Shown here one piece after another: positions 1-8,227 of a DNA stretch of 64,000 nucleotides. The number at the start of each line of letters is the position of its first letter. Within the stretch, counting starts at the first letter, position 1. This DNA comes from Paenibacillus taichungensis (GTDB taxonomy: Bacteria > Bacillota > Bacilli > Paenibacillales > Paenibacillaceae), in contig NZ_JABMCC010000101.1 of NCBI RefSeq assembly GCF_013359905.1, forward strand, positions 186,001-250,000, in the 5' to 3' direction. The notes below the pieces were generated by a model. It was not told the origin of the DNA. It saw nothing but the letters and a program-made list of their open reading frames with translations, and made no database searches. The position numbers and the translations under genes were made by a program.

Positions 1-1331
1 GCCTCGGATTGATCTCGCTGTTCGTTGTGCCGATGCTGGTTCTGTGGATTGTGCTTTATCGTAAAATCGCAACTCGGTACAACACGATCATTCGTTCACG
101 TCTGAGTGAAATTAATGCGATTATTAACGAGTCCATTCAGGGGATGTCCATTATCCGGGTATTCCGTCATCAGAAACAGACCAAGCAGGAATTCGAGGAT
201 CTGAATGATGATTATATGAAACACCAGAACAAAATGCTCAACCTGAACGCTTTCACCTCACACAACCTGGTTAACGTCCTGCGGAATATGGCTTTTGCCG
301 TTGTCCTGTGGTACTTCGGCTCTAGTGTGCTGGACGGCACGAGTATCATCTCGCTTGGTGTACTGTATGCATTCGTTGACGTTCTCGGACGTTTGTTCCA
401 GCCAATTACAGGTATGGTGAACCAACTCGCGAACCTGGACTCCTCTATGGTATCCGCCGGACGTGTATTTGAACTGATGGATGAGAAAGGTGAACCGGTA
501 ACCGATGGCTCGATGCCGAGGTACAAAGGAAATGTTGTGTTTGACGATGTATCTTTTGCCTATAAAAAAGATTATGTGCTAAACAACATCTCGTTTAAAG
601 CCTCACAAGGTCAAACGGTCGCCCTGGTGGGCCATACCGGTTCCGGTAAAAGCTCGATCATCAACCTGCTGTTCCGGTTCTATGATCCACAGAAGGGCAA
701 GATCACGATTGACGGTCAGAACGTGAAGGATCTGCCTAAACAGTGGATTCGCGAACATATGGGCATTGTACTGCAAGATCCGTACCTATTCACGGGTACC
801 GTTGCTTCCAATGTCAGTCTCGGGGATGAGCAGATTACTCGTGCACAGATTGAACAGGCGCTGCGCGATGTAGGTGCTGAGCGAATCCTCGCCCATCTAC
901 CGCAAGGATTCGACGAGCCGGTTATCGAAAAAGGAAGCACATTATCTGCCGGACAACGGCAATTGATCTCCTTTGCTCGTGCACTGGCATTCGATCCAGC
1001 CATTCTGATTCTCGATGAAGCTACGGCGAACATTGATACGGAAACGGAAGCATTAATTCAAAATGCGCTCGAAGTCCTCAAAAAAGGACGGACCACTTTC
1101 ATCATCGCCCACCGTCTGTCCACCATTCGTTCAGCAGACCAGATTCTGGTCCTGCATCGCGGACGGATCGTTGAACAAGGTGCACATGATGAATTGATGG
1201 AACTGAAAGGTCGCTATTATCAGATGTATCAGCTACAGCAAGGTGCTCAAACAGCACCGGATACGAATGGAAACAACCCAATAGGCGAGGCCATTCGAAC
1301 CACTTCCTCCTTTGCTGGAGGCGGCGTGTAA
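1..1331 (+). CDS. ABC exporter, C-terminal part (half-transporter, permease-ATPase fusion)
   Basis: This is the C-terminal part of a fused membrane/ATPase exporter half-subunit; the frame stays open to the window edge, so the true start lies upstream. Counting from the first in-frame TTG (position 9), residues 1-150 are the end of the transmembrane domain, including a helix near 93-105 and the coupling-helix stretch RVFRHQK. The nucleotide-binding domain follows: Walker A GHTGSGKSS (about 208-216), a Q-loop in VLQDPYLF, a signature written LSAGQ instead of LSGGQ (about 312), Walker B LILDEAT (about 332-338) and the H-loop IIAHRLST. Such exporters usually work as a homodimer or as the YheH/YheI (BmrC/BmrD) heterodimer; the sequence resembles the YheH side. 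The partner would lie just upstream, outside the window. Substrate is unknown (drug or lipid export is typical). A strong terminator follows. Confidence 0.9.
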   Translation, partial: LGLISLFVVPMLVLWIVLYRKIATRYNTIIRSRLSEINAIINESIQGMSIIRVFRHQKQTKQEFEDLNDDYMKHQNKMLNLNAFTSHNLVNVLRNMAFAVVLWYFGSSVLDGTSIISLGVLYAFVDVLGRLFQPITGMVNQLANLDSSMVSAGRVFELMDEKGEPVTDGSMPRYKGNVVFDDVSFAYKKDYVLNNISFKASQGQTVALVGHTGSGKSSIINLLFRFYDPQKGKITIDGQNVKDLPKQWIREHMGIVLQDPYLFTGTVASNVSLGDEQITRAQIEQALRDVGAERILAHLPQGFDEPVIEKGSTLSAGQRQLISFARALAFDPAILILDEATANIDTETEALIQNALEVLKKGRTTFIIAHRLSTIRSADQILVLHRGRIVEQGAHDELMELKGRYYQMYQLQQGAQTAPDTNGNNPIGEAIRTTSSFAGGGV

Positions 1332-1368
1332 GTAAACCGGGAATAAATGCAGATATACTTCAACAAAT

Positions 1369-1420
1369 AACCGATATGCCCGCGGACCTCTTGGTCTGTA
1401 GGCATATCGGTTTTATTTTG
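1369..1420 (+). terminator. Rho-independent terminator of the ABC exporter
   Basis: Arms AACCGATATGCC (1369-1380) and GGCATATCGGTT (1401-1412) pair perfectly and are followed by TTTTATTTTG. The 20-base loop can form a small inner hairpin (GACC/GGTC). Confidence 0.9.
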
Positions 1421-1589
1421 TCCATGACCCAAAATCCGAAAGAAGGTTGGTTGCTCTATCTACTTTTCTGGTCCCACTTCACTTTTCTCCGCTCTTATTT
1501 ATTTTTTCTTGATCTTACCTTTTCTCAATTAACTCAGATTTGATCCATATAAACTTCCTACGTGTATCACTCCTTCTGATTTCCTCTTA

Positions 1590-1637
1590 TTGACAATGGA
1601 AACATCTCTCTGTATTATACATACCAACGGTCGGTAT
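1590..1637 (+). promoter_or_regulatory. SigA-type promoter with overlapping TetR-family operator
   Basis: TTGACA (1590-1595), a 17-base spacer and TATTAT (1613-1618) form a near-consensus promoter. Immediately downstream, over the expected transcription start, lies the inverted repeat ATACC-AACGGTC-GGTAT (1621-1637). Its core ACCAACGGTCGGT resembles the ACCGACCGGTCGGT half-site pattern of many TetR regulators. The site lies 22 bases before the regulator start codon, so autorepression is the natural reading. Confidence 0.85.
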
Positions 1638-1658
1638 CTAAAATATAAGGAGGTTATT

Positions 1659-2342
1659 ATGGCCAGAAACAAGCACCCTGAACAGACGGTACAACAGATT
1701 CTGAACGTCGCTGCGCAGTTGTTCACAGATAAAGGATTTGAAAAAACAAGTATTCAGGACATCATTGTTACCCTCGGCATGTCCAAGGGTGCTGTGTACC
1801 ATCACTTTAGATCCAAAGAGGAAATACTGGACGCGGTCATGGAACAACAGTTCAACTATTCCGCTCAAATGCTGGATCAATTAGTTACAAATACAACGAC
1901 CACACCAGCACGAGAGAAGTTAATTCAGATTTTGGAGTATGTCGTTTCTGATCAACAGGCCCATTCCCTGGATCACGTACTTCGAACCCAGATCAAAAAT
2001 CCAGTGTTCATTGTACGAGGGATTCAACAGGCGGTGCGGATTGATGCCCCGGTGATTGCAGCGATTTTGCGTGAAGGCATTACAGATGGATCTATTCAAA
2101 CCGAAGATCCCGAAGCTTGTGCAGAAGTATTCATGATGCTGGTCAATATATGGATTAATCCAACACTGTTCGGCCGCAATTCAAGCGAAACAAAGCAACG
2201 TCTTTATTTTTTACAGCGGTTGATGAACATGCTTGGTGCCGATATTGTGAGTGAATCACTAATTAAACGTATTCTAGACCAACATGCTGCGATGGATGCT
2301 TATCCTATTCTGGATGAAGACGATGACAGAAATGAGGGATAA
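1659..2342 (+). CDS. TetR/AcrR-family transcriptional regulator
   Basis: A 227-residue regulator. The ATG at 1659 is chosen because AAGGAGG lies 6 bases before it; the upstream in-frame codons are inside the promoter/operator. The N-terminal domain (about 10-55) has the TetR helix-turn-helix, with the typical ending SKGAVYHHFRSKEEIL. The C-terminal ligand and dimerisation domain is not specific enough to name an inducer. It is followed 5 bases later by a DUF4097-like gene and a small membrane-protein gene, probably one operon. The ABC exporter upstream ends at its own terminator but is a plausible target. Control is probably autorepression through the 1621-1637 operator. Confidence 0.93.
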   Translation: MARNKHPEQTVQQILNVAAQLFTDKGFEKTSIQDIIVTLGMSKGAVYHHFRSKEEILDAVMEQQFNYSAQMLDQLVTNTTTTPAREKLIQILEYVVSDQQAHSLDHVLRTQIKNPVFIVRGIQQAVRIDAPVIAAILREGITDGSIQTEDPEACAEVFMMLVNIWINPTLFGRNSSETKQRLYFLQRLMNMLGADIVSESLIKRILDQHAAMDAYPILDEDDDRNEG

Positions 2343-2347
2343 CCATT

Positions 2348-3127
2348 TTGAAACCTAATCATATGATTTGCAAAGAATGGTTGTCTGAAGAACCCCTTCT
2401 GGCCCTTTCTCTGGAATGGATGCAAGGCGAAGTGCATATCAGCCAAGGTACAGAAGCGATTATTCGTGTTACTCAATGGGGCTCGGCTCGTTTCCCAAGA
2501 ACTAGATGTTTTGAAACTAACGTCAGCCAAGGTTTATTACATCTGATCGATGGACGAAAACAAGCTTTTCCGTTGGGCATTAACTTCCATCGCACATCGC
2601 TCCACATTATACTGCCGCCTGGTGTCTTGAAAAGGCTATCGATCAACGGAGTTGGTTCCCACTTTCTTGTAGATAACGTTTCTTCCGAACAATGGGATTG
2701 TGACTGTACATCCGGCAAGCTCACCTTAACTGGCCATGCCCAGCATATCCGTCTACGATCAGTGGGCAGTCGGGTTACAGCAACAGACCTCCATGCAGAA
2801 CATATGCAACTGCAAGCCACTTCTTCACCTGTTCAGTTATCCGGTCAGTTCACCCATATTCAATCCAAAGTGACAGGCAGCCCACTCACCGTTCACTCCT
2901 CAACGATGCTTCAATCTCTGGATAGTCGCTCCACAGGTTGTAACGTTGAAGTGCGAATCCCAGCAGATAACGATGGATTTAAGTTAGACTTCAAACAGGC
3001 CGGAGGCCGATTCAACAGTGATTTCCCGCTTCAATCCAATCATAATCAACATACGTATCGTAACGGTACTTATCCATTTCAAGCAGAGGTCAGAGGTGGG
3101 AAGCTCTCCATAGGGAGCTTTTCTTAA
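2348..3127 (+). CDS. DUF4097-like beta-helix protein of unknown function
   Basis: A 259-residue protein without a signal peptide or membrane helix. From about residue 90 the chain is a run of short alternating hydrophobic/polar strands with S/T/N turns (for example KLTLTGHAQHIRLRSVGS), the pattern of DUF4097/adhesin-like right-handed beta-helix proteins that often sit in operons with regulators and small membrane proteins. The start is taken as TTG at 2348, because GAGGG at 2334-2338 stands 9 bases upstream; ATG at 2363 is the alternative. The start is 5 bases after the TetR stop and a small membrane gene follows after 25 bases, so it is probably co-expressed under TetR control. Role unknown; the family assignment is by pattern only. 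Confidence 0.7.
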   Translation: MKPNHMICKEWLSEEPLLALSLEWMQGEVHISQGTEAIIRVTQWGSARFPRTRCFETNVSQGLLHLIDGRKQAFPLGINFHRTSLHIILPPGVLKRLSINGVGSHFLVDNVSSEQWDCDCTSGKLTLTGHAQHIRLRSVGSRVTATDLHAEHMQLQATSSPVQLSGQFTHIQSKVTGSPLTVHSSTMLQSLDSRSTGCNVEVRIPADNDGFKLDFKQAGGRFNSDFPLQSNHNQHTYRNGTYPFQAEVRGGKLSIGSFS

Positions 3128-3152
3128 CATTCCATATAGAGGAGGTAAACAT

Positions 3153-3326
3153 ATGAGCATTGGCTGGATCGTTGGCAGCAGCTTGGCTACCGTGGTATTA
3201 CTTGCGGGGATCATCAGTTTGTTCATCGGTATACGCAAAAGCAATCATCGGCGCTGGCCTTGGTGGTTCATCGGTTTTGGGGTAGCCGCACTGGTTAGTG
3301 CAGCGATTAATTATCCCGGAACTTAG
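3153..3326 (+). CDS. Small two-helix membrane protein (57 aa)
   Basis: The ORF begins at ATG 3153 behind AGAGGAGGT (3138-3146) and ends with TAG at 3324-3326. The product has two hydrophobic segments, about 4-26 (IGWIVGSSLATVVLLAGII) and 38-52, separated by a basic turn with KSNHRR. It is the third gene after tetR and the DUF4097-like gene and is probably co-transcribed. Codon use and the strong Shine-Dalgarno support a real gene; I do not recognise the family. A membrane anchor or partner for the preceding protein is only a guess. Confidence 0.72.
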   Translation: MSIGWIVGSSLATVVLLAGIISLFIGIRKSNHRRWPWWFIGFGVAALVSAAINYPGT

Positions 3327-3345
3327 AAACGCCTCATCACCATGT

Positions 3346-3399
3346 GCAAAAAAGACAATCGCGCAGACCAGTCACTTTCCGTGCTGCTGCGGATTGTCT
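3346..3399 (-). terminator. Terminator of the argS-to-ydcF transcription unit
   Basis: On the minus strand AGACAATC (3399-3392) pairs with GATTGTCT (3360-3353), extended by CGC/GCG, and a run of T follows (AAAAAA at 3347-3352 on the plus strand). It lies 7 bases past the YdcF stop and could also stop the convergent tetR operon. Confidence 0.75.
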
Positions 3400-3405
3400 A
3401 TCCAT

Positions 3406-4035
3406 CTATCCATCTATCCATTCTTTGACCGTATATCCCATATATAATATCGTTTCTCTTGCCAGAAAAGGAAATTGGCTTCGCCAGGTCTGGTAAGCCG
3501 TCGTTCGTGTTGGGGACGGAACAGCATCCATGCTGAGTCCACTAGCGAGCTTCATCGCCCGTTTCATGTGCAGCGGGTCACTTACAATGGTGTAGGTGTG
3601 AAACCCCGCCTGTTTCCCAACGCTAAGCGAGTTCACCAGATTCTCCTGCGTAATTCTTGACTCTGTTTCCATTTGAATATCTGCAGGATCTACACCATGT
3701 GCAACAGCATAATCTCGTCCTACTTCGGCTTCGGCTCGTTCTCCTGCACTGCCAGAACCACCAGTAAAGAGCAGATGGCTGATCGTCCCCTGGCGATATA
3801 ATAAAATGGCATGCTCAATACGTTCGCGAAATACGGGTGAAGGGTTATCCCCTTCTACGGCTGCACCGAGGATTATAGCCGCATCACTTTGTCTGGATGA
3901 TTCCTCATCGGTGTAGGTCCAGATGAGCGAGGCCGTAGTTAACGTCCATATAACCCCAAGCAACACGAGCAATGTAATGGATATTACAAGCCAGCGTCTG
4001 CTTTTTATTTTACGTATCCGGGACTTGCCTTCCAT
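3406..4035 (-). CDS. YdcF/SanA-family (DUF218) membrane-anchored protein
   Basis: A 209-residue protein with an N-terminal basic stretch and one membrane helix (about 16-38), then a DUF218 domain. Family hallmarks are visible: DAAIILGAAVEGDNPSPVFRERI, LLFTGGSGSAGERAEAE, and TIVSDPLHMKRAM followed by the terminal W-R-S-Q-F-P-F segment. DUF218 proteins are linked to envelope integrity and polysaccharide or peptidoglycan metabolism, but no reaction is established. ATG at 4035 is chosen because it overlaps the stop of the upstream gene as TGATG; a GTG one codon earlier is possible. The coupling suggests translation linked to the HEPN-motif protein. A terminator follows. Confidence 0.85.
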   Translation of the reverse strand: MEGKSRIRKIKSRRWLVISITLLVLLGVIWTLTTASLIWTYTDEESSRQSDAAIILGAAVEGDNPSPVFRERIEHAILLYRQGTISHLLFTGGSGSAGERAEAEVGRDYAVAHGVDPADIQMETESRITQENLVNSLSVGKQAGFHTYTIVSDPLHMKRAMKLASGLSMDAVPSPTRTTAYQTWRSQFPFLARETILYMGYTVKEWIDG

Positions 4036-4586
4036 CACAATGATTCATCCTCTTCCAGTGCCCGGGCGTGCATGCTCTCTGCATGCATACGTTCGAGTGT
4101 CTGCAACGCCGCCGCGGATTCAGCATCCAACCCCAGCTCTGCAATCCAGGCACCTGTGTACTGCTGAAGACTAATCTCCAGTTCCTGTGCACGGTCTTTG
4201 AAATCTTCCAGCTCCTTGATCATGCGTGATCGTCCTTCAGGACTGAATGTCTCATGAATTCGTTCCTTGAAATAGTGATGTACAATGCTATTACGCTGTT
4301 TCCATAGTTCATTCAACTGACGAGTCTCTTCCTCCGAAAAAGTAAAATGATGACGCACCTCATGAATGAGTTGCCCGAGTGAACTGCTCATCTTCCGTTC
4401 GTACAGATCTTCCAGATCTTCTTCGGAAACAACTTTGCCCTGGGACATTTTCATTAATAAAATCAGATTGACCAGTTGCTGTTCAAGCGCCTGTCCATAA
4501 TATACAGCCAATCCGTAATATGCAAACAATTCCCTGGAGTGTTCGCTGTCCAGCATGTCACCCTGCTGAATGTCTGAATTTTGCAT
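4035..4586 (-). CDS. Helical protein with a HEPN-like R-x4-H motif, function unknown
   Basis: A 183-residue, highly charged, all-helical protein without membrane segment. I do not recognise a named family. Residues 94-106 read ELWKQRNSIVHHY: R98 and H103 fit the R-x4-6-H signature of HEPN domains, many of which are RNases in toxin-antitoxin and defence systems, although non-catalytic HEPN proteins also exist. No nucleotidyltransferase (MNT) partner is adjacent. AAGGGGG lies 9 bases before ATG 4586. Its stop overlaps the YdcF start by one base. It could belong to the argS read-through operon or use its own weak promoter (TTGAAT, 17 bases, TACCAT) in the 102-base gap upstream. Confidence 0.7.
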   Translation of the reverse strand: MQNSDIQQGDMLDSEHSRELFAYYGLAVYYGQALEQQLVNLILLMKMSQGKVVSEEDLEDLYERKMSSSLGQLIHEVRHHFTFSEEETRQLNELWKQRNSIVHHYFKERIHETFSPEGRSRMIKELEDFKDRAQELEISLQQYTGAWIAELGLDAESAAALQTLERMHAESMHARALEEDESL

Positions 4587-4688
4587 AAGCGAGCGCCCCC
4601 TTTATCTCCGTACAATACATTCCATTCTAACGTCCCTCTATGGTAACGAAACATGGACCAACATTCAAGTTAAGCGGAATAATAGCCT

Positions 4689-5399
4689 CTAACTCCGTAT
4701 ATCCCTTCTTCCCGATAACCATACATGAATGATAAGTAGAACTATGGCATAGAGTACAGCCCACACTGTCGTCAAAACCACAGCCCCCAACTCCGATTCT
4801 TCAAATAACATCATCTCACGAACCAGATAAAAGGCCGGAGGCAGAATCTTGACAACCCACTGTATGGATTCAGGTAAATGTCCGCTTAATGAACCTTGAA
4901 CAAACGATAATAACATCACCACAATGAAAGGCGGCATGCTGCGGCTCAGCATGGGAATGTATGATTTTTGGAAGAACACACTGAGCCCCAGACCCAGGAG
5001 CGCCAACGCCAAATGTCCGGCCCAAGCCATGATCCACTCCCCAGTACTCGGTATCCTTCCAAACATGCCCGTAACAACCGGATATAACACGGTAATTGCA
5101 GTCAGGCCGAACTGCATGATCAACGCACAAATTAATTGTGCGAAGACAACCTTGCGTTTGCTTCCTGCATGCAGAACAAGCAATTGATACTGCCCCGCAG
5201 GTTCCGTATTCATTACCGTCAAGCCCAGCCAGGCCGCACCAAAAAAGAGCAGCATGGCCGTAACGCTATAACTGTCCGCAACCGGATTAGGTTTGTAGGA
5301 ATAGATAAGCAGCATCGTAATGATATAAAAGATCACCGGCGCAACATATTTCTGTGAACGTATGTAATGTTTTAACAAATAACGAGTCAAGTAGATCAT
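4689..5399 (-). CDS. ABC-2-like transporter permease
   Basis: A 236-residue integral membrane protein with about six hydrophobic segments (roughly 19-32, 46-62, 87-107, 122-142, 155-170, 205-228) and basic cytoplasmic ends (GRRDIRS). The start overlaps the stop of the ATPase gene by four bases (ATGA), a tight coupling that supports an ABC transporter pair. The family is ABC-2-like by topology and partner; the substrate is not readable. Both genes lie four bases behind argS and so fall under the T-box that governs argS. Confidence 0.8.
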   Translation of the reverse strand: MIYLTRYLLKHYIRSQKYVAPVIFYIITMLLIYSYKPNPVADSYSVTAMLLFFGAAWLGLTVMNTEPAGQYQLLVLHAGSKRKVVFAQLICALIMQFGLTAITVLYPVVTGMFGRIPSTGEWIMAWAGHLALALLGLGLSVFFQKSYIPMLSRSMPPFIVVMLLSFVQGSLSGHLPESIQWVVKILPPAFYLVREMMLFEESELGAVVLTTVWAVLYAIVLLIIHVWLSGRRDIRS

Positions 5400-6439
5400 T
5401 GGAGGTCGCCTCCTGCCGTAGATATGGAGGAAAGGTTCTCAGCAACTTCCCTGCTTATAGCCTCACCTGGGTGCCGCCCCTCCATCAACCCTTCCATATT
5501 TAATCGGCTCTCTTCCGGCTGTACAGACACAATCGAACCGCCAGCTGCCAGAATCATTCCAAGAATCCGATCTGCCGAACTGCGTGACACCTTCCAATCC
5601 CACACTTCTCGACCATAATCCCGACGAACCATGCTGCGATGGCATGCAATGATTCCCGGTTGATCAACAAGCAGCGCATCGATAACGGATTGTTCCAGCC
5701 CTTCCATCACACTTTGAATACTTACAGTGGGTTCAGCTGCTTGCTGCAAATCTTCCTGGCTCCAGCGACGCAGCACCGTTCCCTTCTGTAACACGATGAC
5801 CTGATCCGCGAGACGTTCAATTAGCAATGGCTCATGGCAAGCTGTAACAATCTGGCTTCCTTCCTGTTTCCACTGTCTGAGCAAAGCTACAATTGCTTCC
5901 TGTGCCGGAACGTCCAGACCGGACAATGGTTCATCAAGCAGCAATAACCCATCAGGTCCAGGCAGCAAAGCCTGAATCAAATTCACCTTCTGCAAAGTCC
6001 CTTTGGATAACTGAGGCAGATTCTGATCCAGCGCCGCGCCCACGAATAACAGCTCACTTAATTCGCCTATCCGTAGACGCAATACCTCAGGTCGCATGCC
6101 ACGAATACGTCCCATTTCCCACAGGTACTCTCTTGATGTGAAGGGCAGGCGTGACAGTCCATCCAGTGCATACATAATCCGCCCATGCCTGGACTTGCAC
6201 AGCGAGCCTGAGTCAGGCAGTAACATACCTGCCAGCACACGCAGCAATGTGCTTTTGCCTGAGCCATTCCTGCCTACCAGGACGATGCACTCCCCCTGAC
6301 CTACTTCCAGATTGATATCATTCAATACCTGCACATCCCCAAGTCGTTTGCTCACCTGTTGTAGCGATATGATTCGTCCGTTTGAGCCTGCTGCTGTTTT
6401 TCCTGCTTTATCGAAGAATCTACTTGTCCTCCATCCCAT
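5396..6439 (-). CDS. ABC transporter ATP-binding protein
   Basis: A 347-residue ATPase. The start is taken as ATG 6439, four bases after the argS stop; the longer frame would begin inside argS. The nucleotide-binding domain covers about residues 22-230: Walker A GRNGSGKST, a signature written LSKGTLQKV (variant of LSGGQ), Walker B LLLLDEPLSGLD and switch histidine in VTACHEP. The last 110 residues form an extra domain without a recognised fold. It pairs with the overlapping permease. Position behind a T-box-controlled arginyl-tRNA synthetase suggests expression that rises when charged tRNA-Arg is low, but substrate is not inferable. Confidence 0.88.
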   Translation of the reverse strand: MGWRTSRFFDKAGKTAAGSNGRIISLQQVSKRLGDVQVLNDINLEVGQGECIVLVGRNGSGKSTLLRVLAGMLLPDSGSLCKSRHGRIMYALDGLSRLPFTSREYLWEMGRIRGMRPEVLRLRIGELSELLFVGAALDQNLPQLSKGTLQKVNLIQALLPGPDGLLLLDEPLSGLDVPAQEAIVALLRQWKQEGSQIVTACHEPLLIERLADQVIVLQKGTVLRRWSQEDLQQAAEPTVSIQSVMEGLEQSVIDALLVDQPGIIACHRSMVRRDYGREVWDWKVSRSSADRILGMILAAGGSIVSVQPEESRLNMEGLMEGRHPGEAISREVAENLSSISTAGGDLQ

Positions 6440-6443
6440 AGAA

Positions 6444-8183
6444 TCACATCCGTTCAGGAGCCTGAACGCCCAGTAAATGTAGGCTGTAGGCAAGACGCTC
6501 CGCCGTACGCTCTGTTAACGCCACCCGGAAGGGTTTGACGTCAGCCGGCGCATCCGCAATCCGTTCCGCATGGTAAAAGCGGTTGAACGCTTGGGCAACA
6601 TCTATCGCATACTTGGCAATGACCGAAGGCTCGTTACGATGAATTGCTTTTTCCAGATACTGCGGATAATCCGCCAGCAGTTTCAGCAATGCCCATGAAG
6701 TGTCACCGACCCTGACCGACTTGTTATCTGAGTTTGCCCCAGCATTGTTACTACTACTGCTACGAACATTCTCTAATTGATTTTCTTTTTCCACGCTTTC
6801 TGCCTCTACCGCCTTCGCAAGCACACTGTTAATCCGAGCATGTGTGTATTGCACATAAGGTCCTGTCTCCCCTTCAAAACTCACCGCATCTTCGAGCGAG
6901 AAATCGACATCGTTCAACCGGTTATTGCGCAGATCTCCGAATACAATCGCACCTACACCAACCGCTTCCGCAACCTCTTGCGAATTCGGCAGATCCGGAT
7001 TTTTCTCCTGAATTATCTGTAATGCACGAGCGACCGCCTCGTCCAGTACCTCCTGCAAAAAGACAACTTTCCCCCGGCGGGTAGACATCTTCCGCCCTTC
7101 GAAACGCATCAAGCCAAACGGAATATGTTCACAAATCTCAGACCACGCATACCCCATCCGTAATAATACCGCAAATACCTGACGGAAGTGAAGCTTCTGC
7201 TCCCCCCCGACTACATACAGCATTTTATCCGCCTTCATCACATCATGACGATAAACGGCTGTTGCCAGATCCCGTGTTGGGTAGATGGTTGTTCCATCCG
7301 TTTTGATAATCAGGCAAGGTGGCATATTCTCCTCCTCCAAACGTACCACCAATGCGCCTTCGCTCTCTTCGAGCAATCCTTTGGCTTTCAGTTCTTCAAC
7401 TATTGCACCCATCTTGTCGTTATAAAAGCTCTCACCCAGCGTATGGTCAAACTGTACATTCAGACGCTCATACATCCGGTTGAATTCTTTCATGCTCACT
7501 TCTACAAAAAAGGTCCACAACCGCTGTGCCTCTTCATCCCCTTGCTCCAGCTTGCGGAACCAATCTCGTGCCTCGATCTCCAGAGATGGATCGCTCTCCG
7601 CCTCATCGTGAAAACGCACATACAGCTCCAAAGATGTACGAATCGGCTCAGCCTGTAGCGCTTCATCATTACCCCAACGTTTGTAGGCTGCAATCTGTTT
7701 ACCGAATTGTGTTCCCCAATCCCCCAGATGATTCACACTGACCGAAGTATAGCCTGCCTCGTTATATAAACGATACAATGCTGCCCCAATCACGGTGGAG
7801 CGCAGATGACCAATTCCGAATGGCTTGGCAATGTTAGGCGATGACATATCGATCACCACGCGTGCACCTGCCCCCAGCTGCAGCTTGCCAAATGTTTTAA
7901 GTCCCAGTTCTTGCAGCAACTTCGGCGCCAAATCTTCCCGATTGAAGCGTATATTCACATAAGGTCCTGCTGCTGAAGCATCCAGCCCAACGGTCTGTAA
8001 TTCAGCAGCGATATCCATGGCGATAACCGCGGGTGCTTTTTTCAACGACTTGGCCAGAATAAAGCAGGGAAACGCTGCATCTCCCATCTCCGCCTGTGGT
8101 GGAACCTCCAGTAATCTCAACACCTCGTCTTGCTTCAATCCCGTTAACGGAGCAAGTTGTGCTGCTGCCTGATTCATCAACAT
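6444..8183 (-). CDS. argS: Arginyl-tRNA synthetase
   Basis: A class I aminoacyl-tRNA synthetase that attaches arginine to tRNA-Arg in the cytoplasm. The 579-residue chain has the N-terminal additional domain, the HIGH-type motif in SPNIAKPFGIGHLRST (about 120), VNHLGDWGTQFG, the KMSK-type motif in FEGRKMSTRRGKVV, and a C-terminal DALR anticodon-binding domain ending LLGVQAPERM, all typical of ArgRS. ATG 8183 is chosen because TAGGAG lies 8 bases before it; the GTG at 8192 directly abuts that site. A T-box leader with an arginine specifier precedes it. An ABC ATPase gene follows after four bases. Confidence 0.97.
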   Translation of the reverse strand: MLMNQAAAQLAPLTGLKQDEVLRLLEVPPQAEMGDAAFPCFILAKSLKKAPAVIAMDIAAELQTVGLDASAAGPYVNIRFNREDLAPKLLQELGLKTFGKLQLGAGARVVIDMSSPNIAKPFGIGHLRSTVIGAALYRLYNEAGYTSVSVNHLGDWGTQFGKQIAAYKRWGNDEALQAEPIRTSLELYVRFHDEAESDPSLEIEARDWFRKLEQGDEEAQRLWTFFVEVSMKEFNRMYERLNVQFDHTLGESFYNDKMGAIVEELKAKGLLEESEGALVVRLEEENMPPCLIIKTDGTTIYPTRDLATAVYRHDVMKADKMLYVVGGEQKLHFRQVFAVLLRMGYAWSEICEHIPFGLMRFEGRKMSTRRGKVVFLQEVLDEAVARALQIIQEKNPDLPNSQEVAEAVGVGAIVFGDLRNNRLNDVDFSLEDAVSFEGETGPYVQYTHARINSVLAKAVEAESVEKENQLENVRSSSSNNAGANSDNKSVRVGDTSWALLKLLADYPQYLEKAIHRNEPSVIAKYAIDVAQAFNRFYHAERIADAPADVKPFRVALTERTAERLAYSLHLLGVQAPERM

Positions 8184-8227
8184 GTCGAACACTCCTAGTC
8201 ATTATCATATTTAGCCATACTATAGAA

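Noticed and set aside
3397..3422. Short tandem repeat of tatccatc
   Set aside because: Only about three units, partly coding the YdcF C-terminus; no CRISPR-like spacing or other sign of function.
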